Source of the DNA: Peptococcaceae bacterium UBA7702 | GTDB taxonomy: Bacteria > Bacillota > Dehalobacteriia > UBA7702 | Direction: 5' to 3' | Length of the DNA: 64,000 bases | NCBI GenBank assembly: GCA_002482535.1 | Contig: DLGE01000001.1 | Location: 593,513-657,512 of the forward strand | In this document: piece after piece, positions 25,128 through 33,139 of the stretch | Position numbering within the stretch: the stretch's first letter is position 1 | Layout: each line of letters begins with the position of its first letter | Program-made: the position numbers and the translations under genes | The notes under the pieces: model-generated | Database searches by the model: none | Told to the model about the DNA's origin: nothing | The model's input: the letters and a program-made list of their open reading frames with translations, nothing else

Positions 25128-26153
25128 TTAGAGGAAAGAAAGTAATTTTTTGATATCCTCTTCTTTCGTGGCCCAGCTGGTGGCGAAACGGATCACCGTA
25201 TGGTTTTCGTCATATTTTTCCCAGAAGCCAAAACCGACCTTTTCAGCAAGAGCTGCCATCGCCCTGTTTTCCATGACGATGAACTGCTGATTTGTCGGGG
25301 AATCGATATAAAAAGTATATCCTTTTTCTTTCAGGCCGTCCTTTAAGATTGCCGCCATTTCATTGGCGTGAGAGGCCAATCTGAAATAGAGGCCGTCACT
25401 GAAAAGCGTATCAAACTGGAGACCCAAAAGCCAACCCTTGGCCAAAAGTGCGCCGTGCTGTTTGATTTGGGTGAAAAAGTGGGGTAAGAGCTGGGGATCG
25501 GGGATCACCGCAGCTTCCCCAAAAAGAGCCCCTACTTTGGTGCCACCGATGTAAAACGCGTCACAGAGGGCGGCGATATCCTCTAAATTAAAATCGGCGT
25601 CTTTTGACGTTAAGGCATAGCCCAGGCGGGCGCCGTCCAGATACAGTTTCAGCTGAAAACGGTCGCAGACAGCGCGTAAAGCGGTAAGCTCCGCTTTTGT
25701 ATAGAGGGTACCGTATTCCGTGGGCTGGGAGATGTAAATCAGCCCCGGCTGCGTCATATGCTCATGGGTTTCGTCAGCATAAAAGTCCAGCAGGTATTGG
25801 TCCACCGAGGCGGCGTGGAGCTTGCCCTCTTGCCCCGGCAGAGCGATGACTTTATGACCGCAATATTCGACAGCGCCGGCTTCATGGAGACTGATATGTC
25901 CCGTGGTAGCGGCAATCACCCCTTCATAACGCTTTAACAGCGCGTCAATGAGCAAGGCGTTGCTCTGGGTGCCACCCACCAGAAATTTCACCAAGGCATT
26001 TGGCTTGCCGCAGGCTTCGGCGATTTTCAGCGCCGCGCTTTCACTGTAGGGATCAAAACCGTAGGCCGTGTTTTGCTCCTCTCCGATTTTCGAAAAACGC
26101 GCTATAATCTCCGGCGCCGCGGTCTCCAGGTAGTCGCTGTCAAAACGTAACAT
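25128..26153 (-). CDS. ltaE: Low-specificity L-threonine aldolase (beta-eliminating lyase family)
   Basis: A 341-residue PLP enzyme. The PLP lysine is Lys206 in Y-I-G-G-T-K-V-G-A-L; Asp173 and Arg176 lie in L-D-G-A-R-L-G-Y-A. G-G-T-Q-S-N-A at about 60-66 and H-I-S-L-H-E-A-G-A-V-E near 86-96 are family marks. It would split L-threonine or allo-threonine to glycine and acetaldehyde. Start behind AAGGAG, 2 bp after the GDPD gene ends. Confidence 0.9.
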   Translation of the reverse strand: MLRFDSDYLETAAPEIIARFSKIGEEQNTAYGFDPYSESAALKIAEACGKPNALVKFLVGGTQSNALLIDALLKRYEGVIAATTGHISLHEAGAVEYCGHKVIALPGQEGKLHAASVDQYLLDFYADETHEHMTQPGLIYISQPTEYGTLYTKAELTALRAVCDRFQLKLYLDGARLGYALTSKDADFNLEDIAALCDAFYIGGTKVGALFGEAAVIPDPQLLPHFFTQIKQHGALLAKGWLLGLQFDTLFSDGLYFRLASHANEMAAILKDGLKEKGYTFYIDSPTNQQFIVMENRAMAALAEKVGFGFWEKYDENHTVIRFATSWATKEEDIKKLLSFL

Positions 26154-26155
26154 CG

Positions 26156-27013
26156 TTATTCTCCTTGTTCCTCTCTGCTTGGTGCGGGTAAAAATCCTTC
26201 AAATACGACGATATCAAAATATTTTTCGGCATAGGCCAGATCCTCTTCATTGCGGATAGTCCAGGCCGCCGTCTTGGCTTGAAACAGCTTACGGCTGATG
26301 ACCAAAGGCAGCTTTTCCGCGCTTTTAAATTCATAGGCGATAAAATCCGGCTTGGAAATACAATTGGTCAACAAGTTGGTCTGGGCGAATTTCACGGGCC
26401 AGGATTCTTTTCGTTGTTTCCAAGGATCGAAAAAATCCATGGAAAGCTGTCCTCGGAGCACATCGGGTTCGTTCTTTTTGAACCACTGGAGCACAAAGGG
26501 AGAAAAGGAAATGACGACGTAATCACCTTGATATTCTTTCAGCTCCGCCATGGTCTTTTGACAAAGAGCGTCGTCATCACCGCCGCTTTTGATTTCTACC
26601 ACCAGGGGCACTTTGCCATCGATGAGGGTCAACACTTCTTTTAGCGTCGGTACCCGTTGATCGGTGTCAAATAAGGGGTAGGCGCGAATCTCCTCCGCAG
26701 TCAAATCCGCCACTTTCCGGTTCACCCCCGCTACCCGGCGCAATGTGGCATCGTGAATGACCACGGGGATGCCGTCCTTCGCGAGACGCACATCCAGTTC
26801 AAAACCGTATCCCCCTTGTATTGCTTTCGCAAAAGCGGCCAAGGAATTCTCCGGCGCGTCACCTTGGTTATCGTGTAAGCCGCGATGGGCGATCCGACGG
26901 TGTTCAAAGGGCTGCAAACGCTTACCGCGCTCCTCATCGGCATTGGGCTTCATGCAATACAGCGCGGCGGCGGCCACAGAGGCAGCGGCTGTAAAGAAAC
27001 ATCTTTTTGACAT
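26156..27013 (-). CDS. Glycerophosphodiester phosphodiesterase with N-terminal signal/anchor
   Basis: A 285-residue protein starting at ATG 27013, 8 bases after GGAGGG. Residues 1-20 form a short basic stretch and an Ala-rich hydrophobic segment, so it is probably exported or anchored. The GDPD TIM barrel follows: H-R-G-L-H-D near 42, P-E-N-S-L-A-A-F, E-L-D-V-R-L-A-K-D and V-V-I-H-D-A-T-L, which hold the catalytic His pair and metal ligands, then V-V-E-I-K. It hydrolyses glycerophosphodiesters to glycerol 3-phosphate and an alcohol. A short decayed copy of its 5' end is found at 29611-29665. Confidence 0.9.
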   Translation of the reverse strand: MSKRCFFTAAASVAAAALYCMKPNADEERGKRLQPFEHRRIAHRGLHDNQGDAPENSLAAFAKAIQGGYGFELDVRLAKDGIPVVIHDATLRRVAGVNRKVADLTAEEIRAYPLFDTDQRVPTLKEVLTLIDGKVPLVVEIKSGGDDDALCQKTMAELKEYQGDYVVISFSPFVLQWFKKNEPDVLRGQLSMDFFDPWKQRKESWPVKFAQTNLLTNCISKPDFIAYEFKSAEKLPLVISRKLFQAKTAAWTIRNEEDLAYAEKYFDIVVFEGFLPAPSREEQGE

Positions 27014-27038
27014 AGGCTTCACCCTCCGAATTTCTAAG

Positions 27039-27065
27039 AAAAAAGCACCGAAACCTCAGTGCTTC
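27039..27065 (-). terminator. Terminator hairpin in the GDPD-gene leader (attenuator candidate)
   Basis: On the minus strand GAAGCACTGAGGTTTCGGTGC then TTTTTT: stem with GAAGCAC against GTGCTTT. It lies between the promoter (27135-27163) and the gene. Upstream leader bases UUCACA (27090-27095) can pair with UGUGAA (27063-27068), which would disrupt the 5' arm of the terminator. Confidence 0.65.
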
Positions 27066-27134
27066 ACATGCGGTTATTTGATTTATAAGTGTGAAACTTT
27101 AGACTTATTCGAAATGTGACTGGCTTCTCAATTT

Positions 27135-27163
27135 ATTTTACTTTAACCGAAGGCTCATGTCAA
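27135..27163 (-). promoter_or_regulatory. Sigma-A promoter of the GDPD-ltaE-QueG-like unit
   Basis: On the minus strand -35 TTGACA (27158-27163), 17-bp spacer, -10 TAAAAT (27135-27140), giving a leader of about 110 nt. Confidence 0.75.
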
Positions 27164-27310
27164 TGAAACCAGCCCGACTATTTTATTTGCAGAACATCGA
27201 CCCAGGTTCGTATTTTTATTGGAATCAATATACATACACATAAATCAACTAATTTCAAAAAATCATTTCGGCGGGCAGTGTAATAATTTTGCTTTTTGTT
27301 TATTATTTTG

Positions 27311-27339
27311 TTGACCGCCGAATTACATAATGCTATAAT
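27311..27339 (+). promoter_or_regulatory. Sigma-A promoter of the MtaA-like methyltransferase gene
   Basis: -35 TTGACC (27311-27316), 17-bp spacer, -10 TATAAT (27334-27339). The start codon is about 45 bp further on. Confidence 0.8.
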
Positions 27340-27385
27340 GAAACTGTAACCTTGAGCATGTGTATCAAAGGAAGGAGGATCTTCT

Positions 27386-28435
27386 ATGGCGGAGCAAATG
27401 ACTTCCCAGGAAAGATTCAATGCACTGTTGAAAGGTGAAGCGTTAGACAGAGTACCCGTACTCCCTTTTATGTTCGGACATATTGGCATCGTGAATGGTT
27501 TATCGATTGCGGATATTTACGAAAATGCAGAGGCAAGTTTTTATGCACAGACGCGGGCGGCGGAAATGTATGGGTATGAGCAATTAAATATGTATGGATA
27601 CGCCATGTATGGCGGTTGGGAATTCGGAGGAGAAGTAAAGCTGCCAAGAACCGAGGGCGAATGCCCGACGGTTACCCGGTACGCGGTAAAAACCTTGGAG
27701 GAAGCGCAAAAGTTGGAGGTGCCGGATAACTATTTGGAAGTCGGCAGCGTTCCCATCAATCTGGCTTTTTCCAGACTCCAGGCGGAGCATCATTTACCCG
27801 TATCCTTTTCTGCCAATGGGCCTTTGGATATGGCGGCCTGCATTGCCGGAGTGGAAAATTTGATGATGTGGATGATGGAATATCCCGATGTTGCGCATCA
27901 CATGTACCGTGTTTGCACCGATTTCAATTTAGCAATTTGCGATCATTGGGTCAAGGAATTCGGCGCGGAAAACATGATGCCCTTGGTGGGGTGCGCCGTG
28001 GAAAGCAATAACCTCATTTCCCCCGGCTTCTTTGAGACTTTCGCTCTGCCCTATCTCAAAGAACTGGTGGAACATTTTGTGGAAAAGGGCATCCCCCATT
28101 GCTTTGTTCATATTTGCAGTCATCAGACGAAGAATCTACCCTATTATCAACAAATCCCCTGGCCGAAAAAGAGTATCTTTTCTTTCGGCATTGAAACATC
28201 CCTGAAAACAGCGGCGGAATTCCTGCCGGGGCATATCATCGGAGGCCATGCGGACCCACTTTTGATCCGCAAAGGAACTCCTGATGAAGTATTGGAAGAC
28301 AGCAGAAAATCGGTGGAGGAAGGCAAAGCATTATCGGACTTTGCGCTGATGCCGGGCTGCGACATTCCAGCCTATTCGGCGCCGGTGAATGTTTATCAAA
28401 TGGTAAAAGCCGCAAAATTATACGGAAAGTATTGA
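27386..28435 (+). CDS. Uroporphyrinogen decarboxylase-family methyltransferase (MtaA/CmuA-like)
   Basis: A 349-residue TIM-barrel protein starting behind AAGGAGGATCTTCT. It opens with M-T-S-Q-E-R-F-N-A-L-L-K-G-E-x-x-D-R-V-P-V, typical of the family. The likely zinc site is H-I-C (in F-V-H-I-C-S-H) together with a downstream Cys in M-P-G-C-D-I-P, as in the cobamide-coenzyme M methyltransferases MtaA/MtbA, and unlike true HemE. Relatives move methyl groups from corrinoid proteins to thiols or tetrahydrofolate. No corrinoid protein or methyltransferase partner is nearby, so it is monocistronic and its substrate is unknown. Confidence 0.82.
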   Translation: MAEQMTSQERFNALLKGEALDRVPVLPFMFGHIGIVNGLSIADIYENAEASFYAQTRAAEMYGYEQLNMYGYAMYGGWEFGGEVKLPRTEGECPTVTRYAVKTLEEAQKLEVPDNYLEVGSVPINLAFSRLQAEHHLPVSFSANGPLDMAACIAGVENLMMWMMEYPDVAHHMYRVCTDFNLAICDHWVKEFGAENMMPLVGCAVESNNLISPGFFETFALPYLKELVEHFVEKGIPHCFVHICSHQTKNLPYYQQIPWPKKSIFSFGIETSLKTAAEFLPGHIIGGHADPLLIRKGTPDEVLEDSRKSVEEGKALSDFALMPGCDIPAYSAPVNVYQMVKAAKLYGKY

Positions 28436-28449
28436 GATCAAGCATCAAA

Positions 28450-28496
28450 GGGAGCGGAGAGACAAGGCAATTTGCCTCTCCGCTCCCTTTTTATCT
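28450..28496 (+). terminator. Terminator of the MtaA-like gene
   Basis: GGGAGCGGAGAG and CTCTCCGCTCCC form a 12-bp stem, followed by TTTTTA. Confidence 0.9.
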
Positions 28497-28534
28497 TCTG
28501 CCCAAAGCGTCCTGTCCTAAAAATGCCGCCGCTA

Positions 28535-28562
28535 CGTAATGGAGCACCGCCGTGATGCCGAC
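28535..28562. repeat. 28-bp copy of the 3' end of the TVP38-like gene
   Basis: Identical over 28 bp to 32555-32582, which is the last coding part of the TVP38/TMEM64 gene; similarity extends weakly leftwards to about 28515. It follows a terminator just as the intact copy does. It looks like the remains of a duplication on the left side of the surface-protein block. Confidence 0.8.
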
Positions 28563-28563
28563 G

Positions 28564-28592
28564 TTGACAGATTATCTTACAAACGTTACAAT
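28564..28592 (+). promoter_or_regulatory. Promoter of the lipoprotein gene
   Basis: -35 TTGACA (28564-28569), 17-bp spacer, -10 TACAAT (28587-28592). It begins one base after the 28-bp duplicated segment. Confidence 0.75.
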
Positions 28593-28701
28593 AAAAAAAA
28601 TATACAAATTTTTATAAGGTGGGTTGCAGGAAAGCAACGATAGAGAAACTATAAAAATATATGCTTTTCGTGTTGAAGTGTCGATTGATTAGGAGGTTAA
28701 C

Positions 28702-29448
28702 ATGGTAAAATGCAAACATAAAATTGTTTTTGTTTTGGTTGTTATGCTTTCATGCGTAACGGCTGGCTTGACCGCTTGTTCAGCCTTTGGCACAGGGGCG
28801 AGCAATGAGGAAAAAGAAAGCATTTATAATGCCATCGTACAGTCTGAAGAGGCACTTTTTAGCATCGGCGTGATACCGGCTACGCTGCTGAATACGGATA
28901 AAAAAAATATAGAGGTTCTATCGGAAGCACAAACCCAAGAACTGTTAACAGAAAAGAAAGCCGGCTTCAGCAATTGTTTTAATGAAAGACTTGAATACAC
29001 TTACAAAGAACAGACAGAAATCTCCATAACCGCGGCGAAAGAACGGGCGGAATACATGAAGCAAGCCGGCAATATAGACGTGGGAGACAGCGGGGAAGGT
29101 CTCGACACAGTGGATATCACCGTTGATGCCGGAGTACTCAGCTGCGATCTCCGTTCCGTGTCCGTCAATGAGGACGGTGCCACCGCCTCGGCTGTCATCA
29201 TCGCGTGGTCGAAATCAATCTATTTTGATAAAACGACAAAAGAATACTACACATGGCTGACGTTCAGCGAGTTCGATAATGAGTACCATTTTGTAAAAAG
29301 AGATGATCATTGGGTCGTTGATTCGGCAGATGGAGATCAATTATTCGCGCCGGATGGTTATGATTACCGTAAGGGAACTTATACTACTTTTGAGGAGGCC
29401 GTAACGGCTGCACAAAAAATTGTTCCCAGCGAGGAAAATCCCTTTTAA
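28702..29448 (+). CDS. Putative lipoprotein of unknown function
   Basis: A 248-residue protein starting behind AGGAGGTTAAC. The N-terminus is basic and then hydrophobic, ending in a lipobox L-T-A-C with Cys26, so it is predicted to be lipid-anchored on the outer face of the membrane. The rest is hydrophilic with no motif I recognise; the segment S-I-Y-F-D-K-T-T-K-E-Y-Y-T-W-L-T-F near 170-190 suggests a beta-rich SnoaL/NTF2-like or similar fold, but that is a guess. It has its own promoter and terminator, and opens a run of surface-protein genes. Confidence 0.8.
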   Translation: MVKCKHKIVFVLVVMLSCVTAGLTACSAFGTGASNEEKESIYNAIVQSEEALFSIGVIPATLLNTDKKNIEVLSEAQTQELLTEKKAGFSNCFNERLEYTYKEQTEISITAAKERAEYMKQAGNIDVGDSGEGLDTVDITVDAGVLSCDLRSVSVNEDGATASAVIIAWSKSIYFDKTTKEYYTWLTFSEFDNEYHFVKRDDHWVVDSADGDQLFAPDGYDYRKGTYTTFEEAVTAAQKIVPSEENPF

Positions 29449-29484
29449 CAGCGAGTGAATCGAGCAACCAAAACACTAATTTCA

Positions 29485-29520
29485 CGGAGCAGAAAGACTT
29501 TATTTTTCTGCTCCGTATTT
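29485..29520 (+). terminator. Terminator of the lipoprotein gene
   Basis: CGGAGCAGAAA-(loop)-TTTCTGCTCCG followed by TATTTT. Confidence 0.85.
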
Positions 29521-29610
29521 TCATCTTTTGCGCCAAAGCGTCATGCCCTTAAAAGGTAAGGTAGAATAAAGACCCTGTTGACACTACCGTCAAGTGGGAT
29601 AAGGGGCTGC

Positions 29611-29665
29611 GCCGCAGCGGCGGCCGAGGCAGCGGCTGTAAACAGAAATCTTTTGACATAAAAAC
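29611..29665 (-). pseudogene. Decayed fragment of a GDPD-gene 5' end
   Basis: These bases align closely with 26962-27016, the signal-sequence region of the intact GDPD gene, including the start ATG-TCA-AAA and the Ala-rich stretch, with small indels. No further coding part follows. The surrounding 29521-29831 has no gene; about 25 bp near 29528 also resembles 28500-28524. Confidence 0.6.
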
Positions 29666-29831
29666 CCCCTCTTTTATTGACTTTTATAAATACCTATGAT
29701 AATCTTATTACAAACGTGTGCAGAAGATCATCTTCCAGGAGGTGAGTATTTTGCTTATTTAGCTTTGTCTTGATGATGTTTTATTTATTTTAGAGTGCAT
29801 TTTTAAGATCGAAAGTCAGGAAAAAATTATT

Positions 29832-31040
29832 ATGAATAAGAAATATTTAATTATACTGGTAGCATCACTTTTTCTTATCTTTCCAACTCACCTTTTTGCT
29901 GAAGAAACAAGGTTAAACACTGATGACGCTTCGATTGTTGCATATGCTTTTATCTATGCGGCCACAGAGATGGAAGATTCTATATGGGATGAGAATACTA
30001 TTATTGTAAATTCAATCGATTTATACGATAACAACGACCAATTAACAGCGTATTGTTTTGAACTCACCACTAATCAACAGGAAACAGGATATATTGTCAT
30101 CTCAGCAAATCTTGACTCTCCTAATTTAATTTTAGAATTTTCAGATAAGGCAGAACCTCTTTATAATGCTCTTGATATTACATCTGTAAACGACATTGTA
30201 TATACTGGTGCACTTGGATATTATAATGACCTGAAAAATGGTACCTACGAAGATATCTATAGTAACACTGTAGATGCAAACGAGGTTGTAAATACTGCCA
30301 ATGAAGCACGAAATGATGATTATATTGATGAAAATAATAATATAATCAATGAGGCCAAAAACGACGAAGATGTTTATATAAATGAAGAAGAATATGAAAT
30401 TGATGGTAACTCAGATGAAGCAATAATAAATAATCCCATAGATTGGGCAAATACACACTATGTAGGTCCTTTTGTAAATTATGAGTGGAAAAATAATTAT
30501 GAAAATTATGTTACATTCCGCACAACCAGCGATTTTTCAGGATACAATAATCATTGTGGACCCACTACAATCACAAATTTAGTTGAAATGATCGGTAAGT
30601 ATCGTGGCATTACATCAATAACAAGTAAGTCTTATACTACTATTTTTACACAAATTGCAAATTTAGGTATGCTAAAAGGATATTACATGAATCAAGCGGG
30701 TGGTTCTTCATGGAGCACTCTGAACAACTATATTAAAGAATCATTTGCAATATATGGTGTAAATGCGACGGTTAGAGATGACAATACAGTGACTTATAAT
30801 GATGTAAAAACCCAAATTAATGCAGATAGACCTTTCTATTTGTCGCTAAACGGGCACTCCTCCTATGGAAATCACGGCGTTGCAGGGTACGCATATACCA
30901 GATTTATCAGTGAAACAACAGGTTATCCTAAGAGCTTCATTAAAATTGCAGACGGTTGGGCACATTATGGACGCTACATAGACATGGCTGATATTACGGC
31001 CACAAATTCTGCTGCATTGCGCTCTATCGTAATTAACTAA
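29832..31040 (+). CDS. Secreted papain-like cysteine protease (C39_2/C10-like)
   Basis: A 402-residue protein with a clear signal peptide (about 1-23, ending L-F-A-E). A propeptide-like region with an acidic, Asn/Glu-rich linker (about 150-200) precedes a catalytic domain. Cys242 lies in N-N-H-C-G-P-T-T, the active-site form of papain-like Peptidase_C39_2 and streptopain-type enzymes; His348 in Y-G-N-H-G-V-A-G-Y is the likely general base, and Asp374/Trp376 in I-A-D-G-W complete the pattern. The gene is clearly AT-richer than its neighbours, which suggests transfer. The binding site is weak (AGGA 12 bases upstream). Substrate unknown. Confidence 0.75.
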   Translation: MNKKYLIILVASLFLIFPTHLFAEETRLNTDDASIVAYAFIYAATEMEDSIWDENTIIVNSIDLYDNNDQLTAYCFELTTNQQETGYIVISANLDSPNLILEFSDKAEPLYNALDITSVNDIVYTGALGYYNDLKNGTYEDIYSNTVDANEVVNTANEARNDDYIDENNNIINEAKNDEDVYINEEEYEIDGNSDEAIINNPIDWANTHYVGPFVNYEWKNNYENYVTFRTTSDFSGYNNHCGPTTITNLVEMIGKYRGITSITSKSYTTIFTQIANLGMLKGYYMNQAGGSSWSTLNNYIKESFAIYGVNATVRDDNTVTYNDVKTQINADRPFYLSLNGHSSYGNHGVAGYAYTRFISETTGYPKSFIKIADGWAHYGRYIDMADITATNSAALRSIVIN

Positions 31041-31044
31041 AAAA

Positions 31045-31461
31045 ATGAAAAAATTACTTATTTCCATAGTAATCCTGCTGATGATCATTGGCGGTATCTA
31101 CATGGCGCAATCACAAAAGACAAAGGAAAACATGAAAGAGCAGACACTATTTTCGCTGGAACAAAGCTCCGTATCGGAGATTGCAACGCAAAACGGCACC
31201 ACGGGACAGCGTATGGCCTACCGGGATGCGGAGGATATCCGTAAAATCATAGAAATCCTCAACGATTTCAGCTATACGAAAATGGAAGAGGTTCCTCCCG
31301 CGGACGGTTGGTCATACCGGGTTATCATCACAATGACCGAAGACGAAAACATCGACTTTTATTTACGCGATACATCCGACGTTTACATGGAAAACACCTG
31401 CTATAGCTCGGCAAAAAAAGATTACTTTGCCCAACTGATTCACAACTGGATGCCAAAGTAA
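31045..31461 (+). CDS. Membrane-anchored protein sharing a domain with the next gene
   Basis: A 138-residue protein with an N-terminal membrane segment (about 4-21) and an extracellular domain (about 32-138). The domain matches the C-terminal 105 residues of the following SLH protein: both have a Q-x-L-F-(S/Q) start, a D-x-E/W-x-I-(R/K)-x-I pattern, A-D-G-W-(S/R)-Y-x-(V/I)-x-I and a final F-x-x-L-I/F-x-x-(W/F)-x-P. I do not know the family. It starts 4 bp after the protease gene without a clear ribosome binding site, so it may depend on upstream translation. Confidence 0.7.
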   Translation: MKKLLISIVILLMIIGGIYMAQSQKTKENMKEQTLFSLEQSSVSEIATQNGTTGQRMAYRDAEDIRKIIEILNDFSYTKMEEVPPADGWSYRVIITMTEDENIDFYLRDTSDVYMENTCYSSAKKDYFAQLIHNWMPK

Positions 31462-31471
31462 AGGAGGAAAA

Positions 31472-32473
31472 ATGAAAAGAAGTATTTTATATAGCTTGGT
31501 CAGCGCTGTTCTGCTCCTTTTTGCCGCGACGTCTTCCGTTTCGGCGCTGGATGCGGGACGGCCAATCAACATCAATGACTTTCGCGATGTCGCCCAAAGC
31601 GACTGGTTCTACGCTCCCGTCTCCTTCGGTATGGAAATCGGGTTATTCAACGGCACTGGTCCCACATCCTTCAGCCCCAACGCACCGGTGACCCGCGCCA
31701 TGTTCGTCACGATTTTGGGACGCTTTCATGAAAAGACCGTCGCGGACAATTTCGGCGATGAAAAATACGAAACGCCTTCATTTACAGATGTTAAGGACAG
31801 TGATTATTACGCAAAAGTGCTTCCCTGGGCGGTTGAATGTGGACTCATTCAAGGTATCGGCAATCATATGTTCGGCCCCAACCAGGCTATCACGAGGGAG
31901 GATATGGCGACGATTTTATACCGCTACGCAGAATACGTGAAGCTGGACATAACTTACAGCGAAAAATCCTATTTAACCTTCTCAGACACGGCTTCCGTTT
32001 CCAACTATGCCGAAACGCCGCTGAAGTGGTGCACCGATAAAAATTTGATCAATGGCTACAAAAACCTGCTGGAACCGAAAGCGATCACCAACCGCGGCCA
32101 GTGCGCCCAGGTTTTCTACAATCTTTCCACCATGTTTGACGTCGAAAGAGCCCTTCAATCCCTGTTTCAAACGGAAGATATCAGCAAAATAGAACTGCGC
32201 GACGGCAATACGGGAGAGACGGTTACGATCACAGATTGGGAAACGATTAAAAATATCAGACAAGTCCTCGGCGGCTTCCGCTACAACGCGACGGAAATCA
32301 TTCAGGCCGACGGTTGGCGCTATGCCATCGCCATCTACCCCTACGCCGATGGTGGCGGCGTTCCCCAAGTTATTATACTTGGGAATGGTAGCCTCACCTT
32401 AAACGCTATCACCTACTACACTAAGAACGCAAATTATTTTGATCCTCTTTTTCAGATGTTTAACCCTTCCTGA
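31472..32473 (+). CDS. S-layer homology (SLH) domain surface protein
   Basis: A 333-residue exported protein behind AAAGGAGG. Signal peptide about 1-26 (ending S-V-S-A). Three SLH units follow: F-R-D-V-x-x-x-D-W-F-Y...V-T-R-A-M-F-V-T-I-L (about 37-85), F-T-D-V-x-D-S-D-Y-Y...I-T-R-E-D-M-A-T-I-L (about 108-155), and F-S-D-T...I-T-N-R-G-Q-C-A-Q-V-F (about 170-220). SLH triplets bind pyruvylated secondary cell-wall polymer. The C-terminal 105 residues carry the same unnamed domain as the preceding gene, pointing to a shared surface function. Confidence 0.88.
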   Translation: MKRSILYSLVSAVLLLFAATSSVSALDAGRPININDFRDVAQSDWFYAPVSFGMEIGLFNGTGPTSFSPNAPVTRAMFVTILGRFHEKTVADNFGDEKYETPSFTDVKDSDYYAKVLPWAVECGLIQGIGNHMFGPNQAITREDMATILYRYAEYVKLDITYSEKSYLTFSDTASVSNYAETPLKWCTDKNLINGYKNLLEPKAITNRGQCAQVFYNLSTMFDVERALQSLFQTEDISKIELRDGNTGETVTITDWETIKNIRQVLGGFRYNATEIIQADGWRYAIAIYPYADGGGVPQVIILGNGSLTLNAITYYTKNANYFDPLFQMFNPS

Positions 32474-32489
32474 ATATCAAAGATTTGGA

Positions 32490-32522
32490 CGCAGCCGGGC
32501 ATTTTGCCCGGCTGCGTTTTTT
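32490..32522 (+). terminator. Terminator of the surface-protein genes
   Basis: GCAGCCGGGC-ATTT-GCCCGGCTGC followed by GTTTTTT. Confidence 0.9.
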
Positions 32523-32537
32523 AATCAGCGGCTTGCC

Positions 32538-33134
32538 TTAAAACAGCGCCGTCGCGTAATGGAGCACCGCCGTGATGCCGACACTGTATAAAATGAGGGT
32601 AACAGGCTTACAAAGCAGAATAACGGTGATAAACTTGCTTAATTTCATCTTCGTCAGTCCCGCCAAATAACAGAGAACGTCATGGGGTGCGCCGGGAATC
32701 AGAACCGTCAAGGTAAATACCTTGTTAAACCTTTTTTGGTCCTGACAACAGCCGATGTATTTTTCAAAATACCGTTTGCCGACGAACTTTTTCACCAAAA
32801 CACTACCATAGCGCCGGGAAAGCAAAAAAGACACCACACAGCCGAGGCAAACACCGAGATAATTATAGAGAAAACCAAACCAGGGACCGAAAATCACCAC
32901 TCCGGCGACGCAGCCCACCGTTGTCGGCAGAATTGCGATCACCACCGTGATGGCCTGAATGAGGATGAAAACCACCACGGCCCAAATGCCAAACCCCTCC
33001 ACATAGCGGATGAAAGCCTCGGTATCCGTGAACACCCCAGCTCTATACATATAAACGCTGAAAATGATGAGGGCGACCGTGAGCAAAAGAATGACGGCCT
33101 GATTAAAACTGATTGATATTTTATATGCTTTCAT
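32538..33134 (-). CDS. TVP38/TMEM64 (DedA-like, SNARE-associated) membrane protein
   Basis: A 198-residue protein with about five hydrophobic segments. Family marks are L-P-T-T-V-G-C-V-A-G-V-V-I-F-G-P-W-x-G, then Y-L-G-V-C-L-G-C-V-V-S-F-L-L-S-R-R-Y-G and L-I-P-G-A-P-H-D-V-L-C-Y-L-A-G. The family is linked to lipid scramblase-type and membrane-homeostasis roles. It is convergent with the SLH gene and 5 bp downstream of the ketopantoate reductase gene. Confidence 0.88.
   Translation of the reverse strand: MKAYKISISFNQAVILLLTVALIIFSVYMYRAGVFTDTEAFIRYVEGFGIWAVVVFILIQAITVVIAILPTTVGCVAGVVIFGPWFGFLYNYLGVCLGCVVSFLLSRRYGSVLVKKFVGKRYFEKYIGCCQDQKRFNKVFTLTVLIPGAPHDVLCYLAGLTKMKLSKFITVILLCKPVTLILYSVGITAVLHYATALF
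32555..32582. repeat. Right copy of the 28-bp duplication (inside the TVP38 gene)
   Basis: This intact copy is the C-terminal coding end of the TVP38-like gene; the duplicate is at 28535-28562 in the same direction. Together they bracket the four surface-protein genes. Confidence 0.8.
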
Positions 33135-33139
33135 AAAGT

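Noticed and set aside
27178..27489. 103-residue minus-strand frame overlapping the MtaA-like gene start
   Set aside because: It overlaps a good promoter and gene start, lacks a binding site and has no domain.
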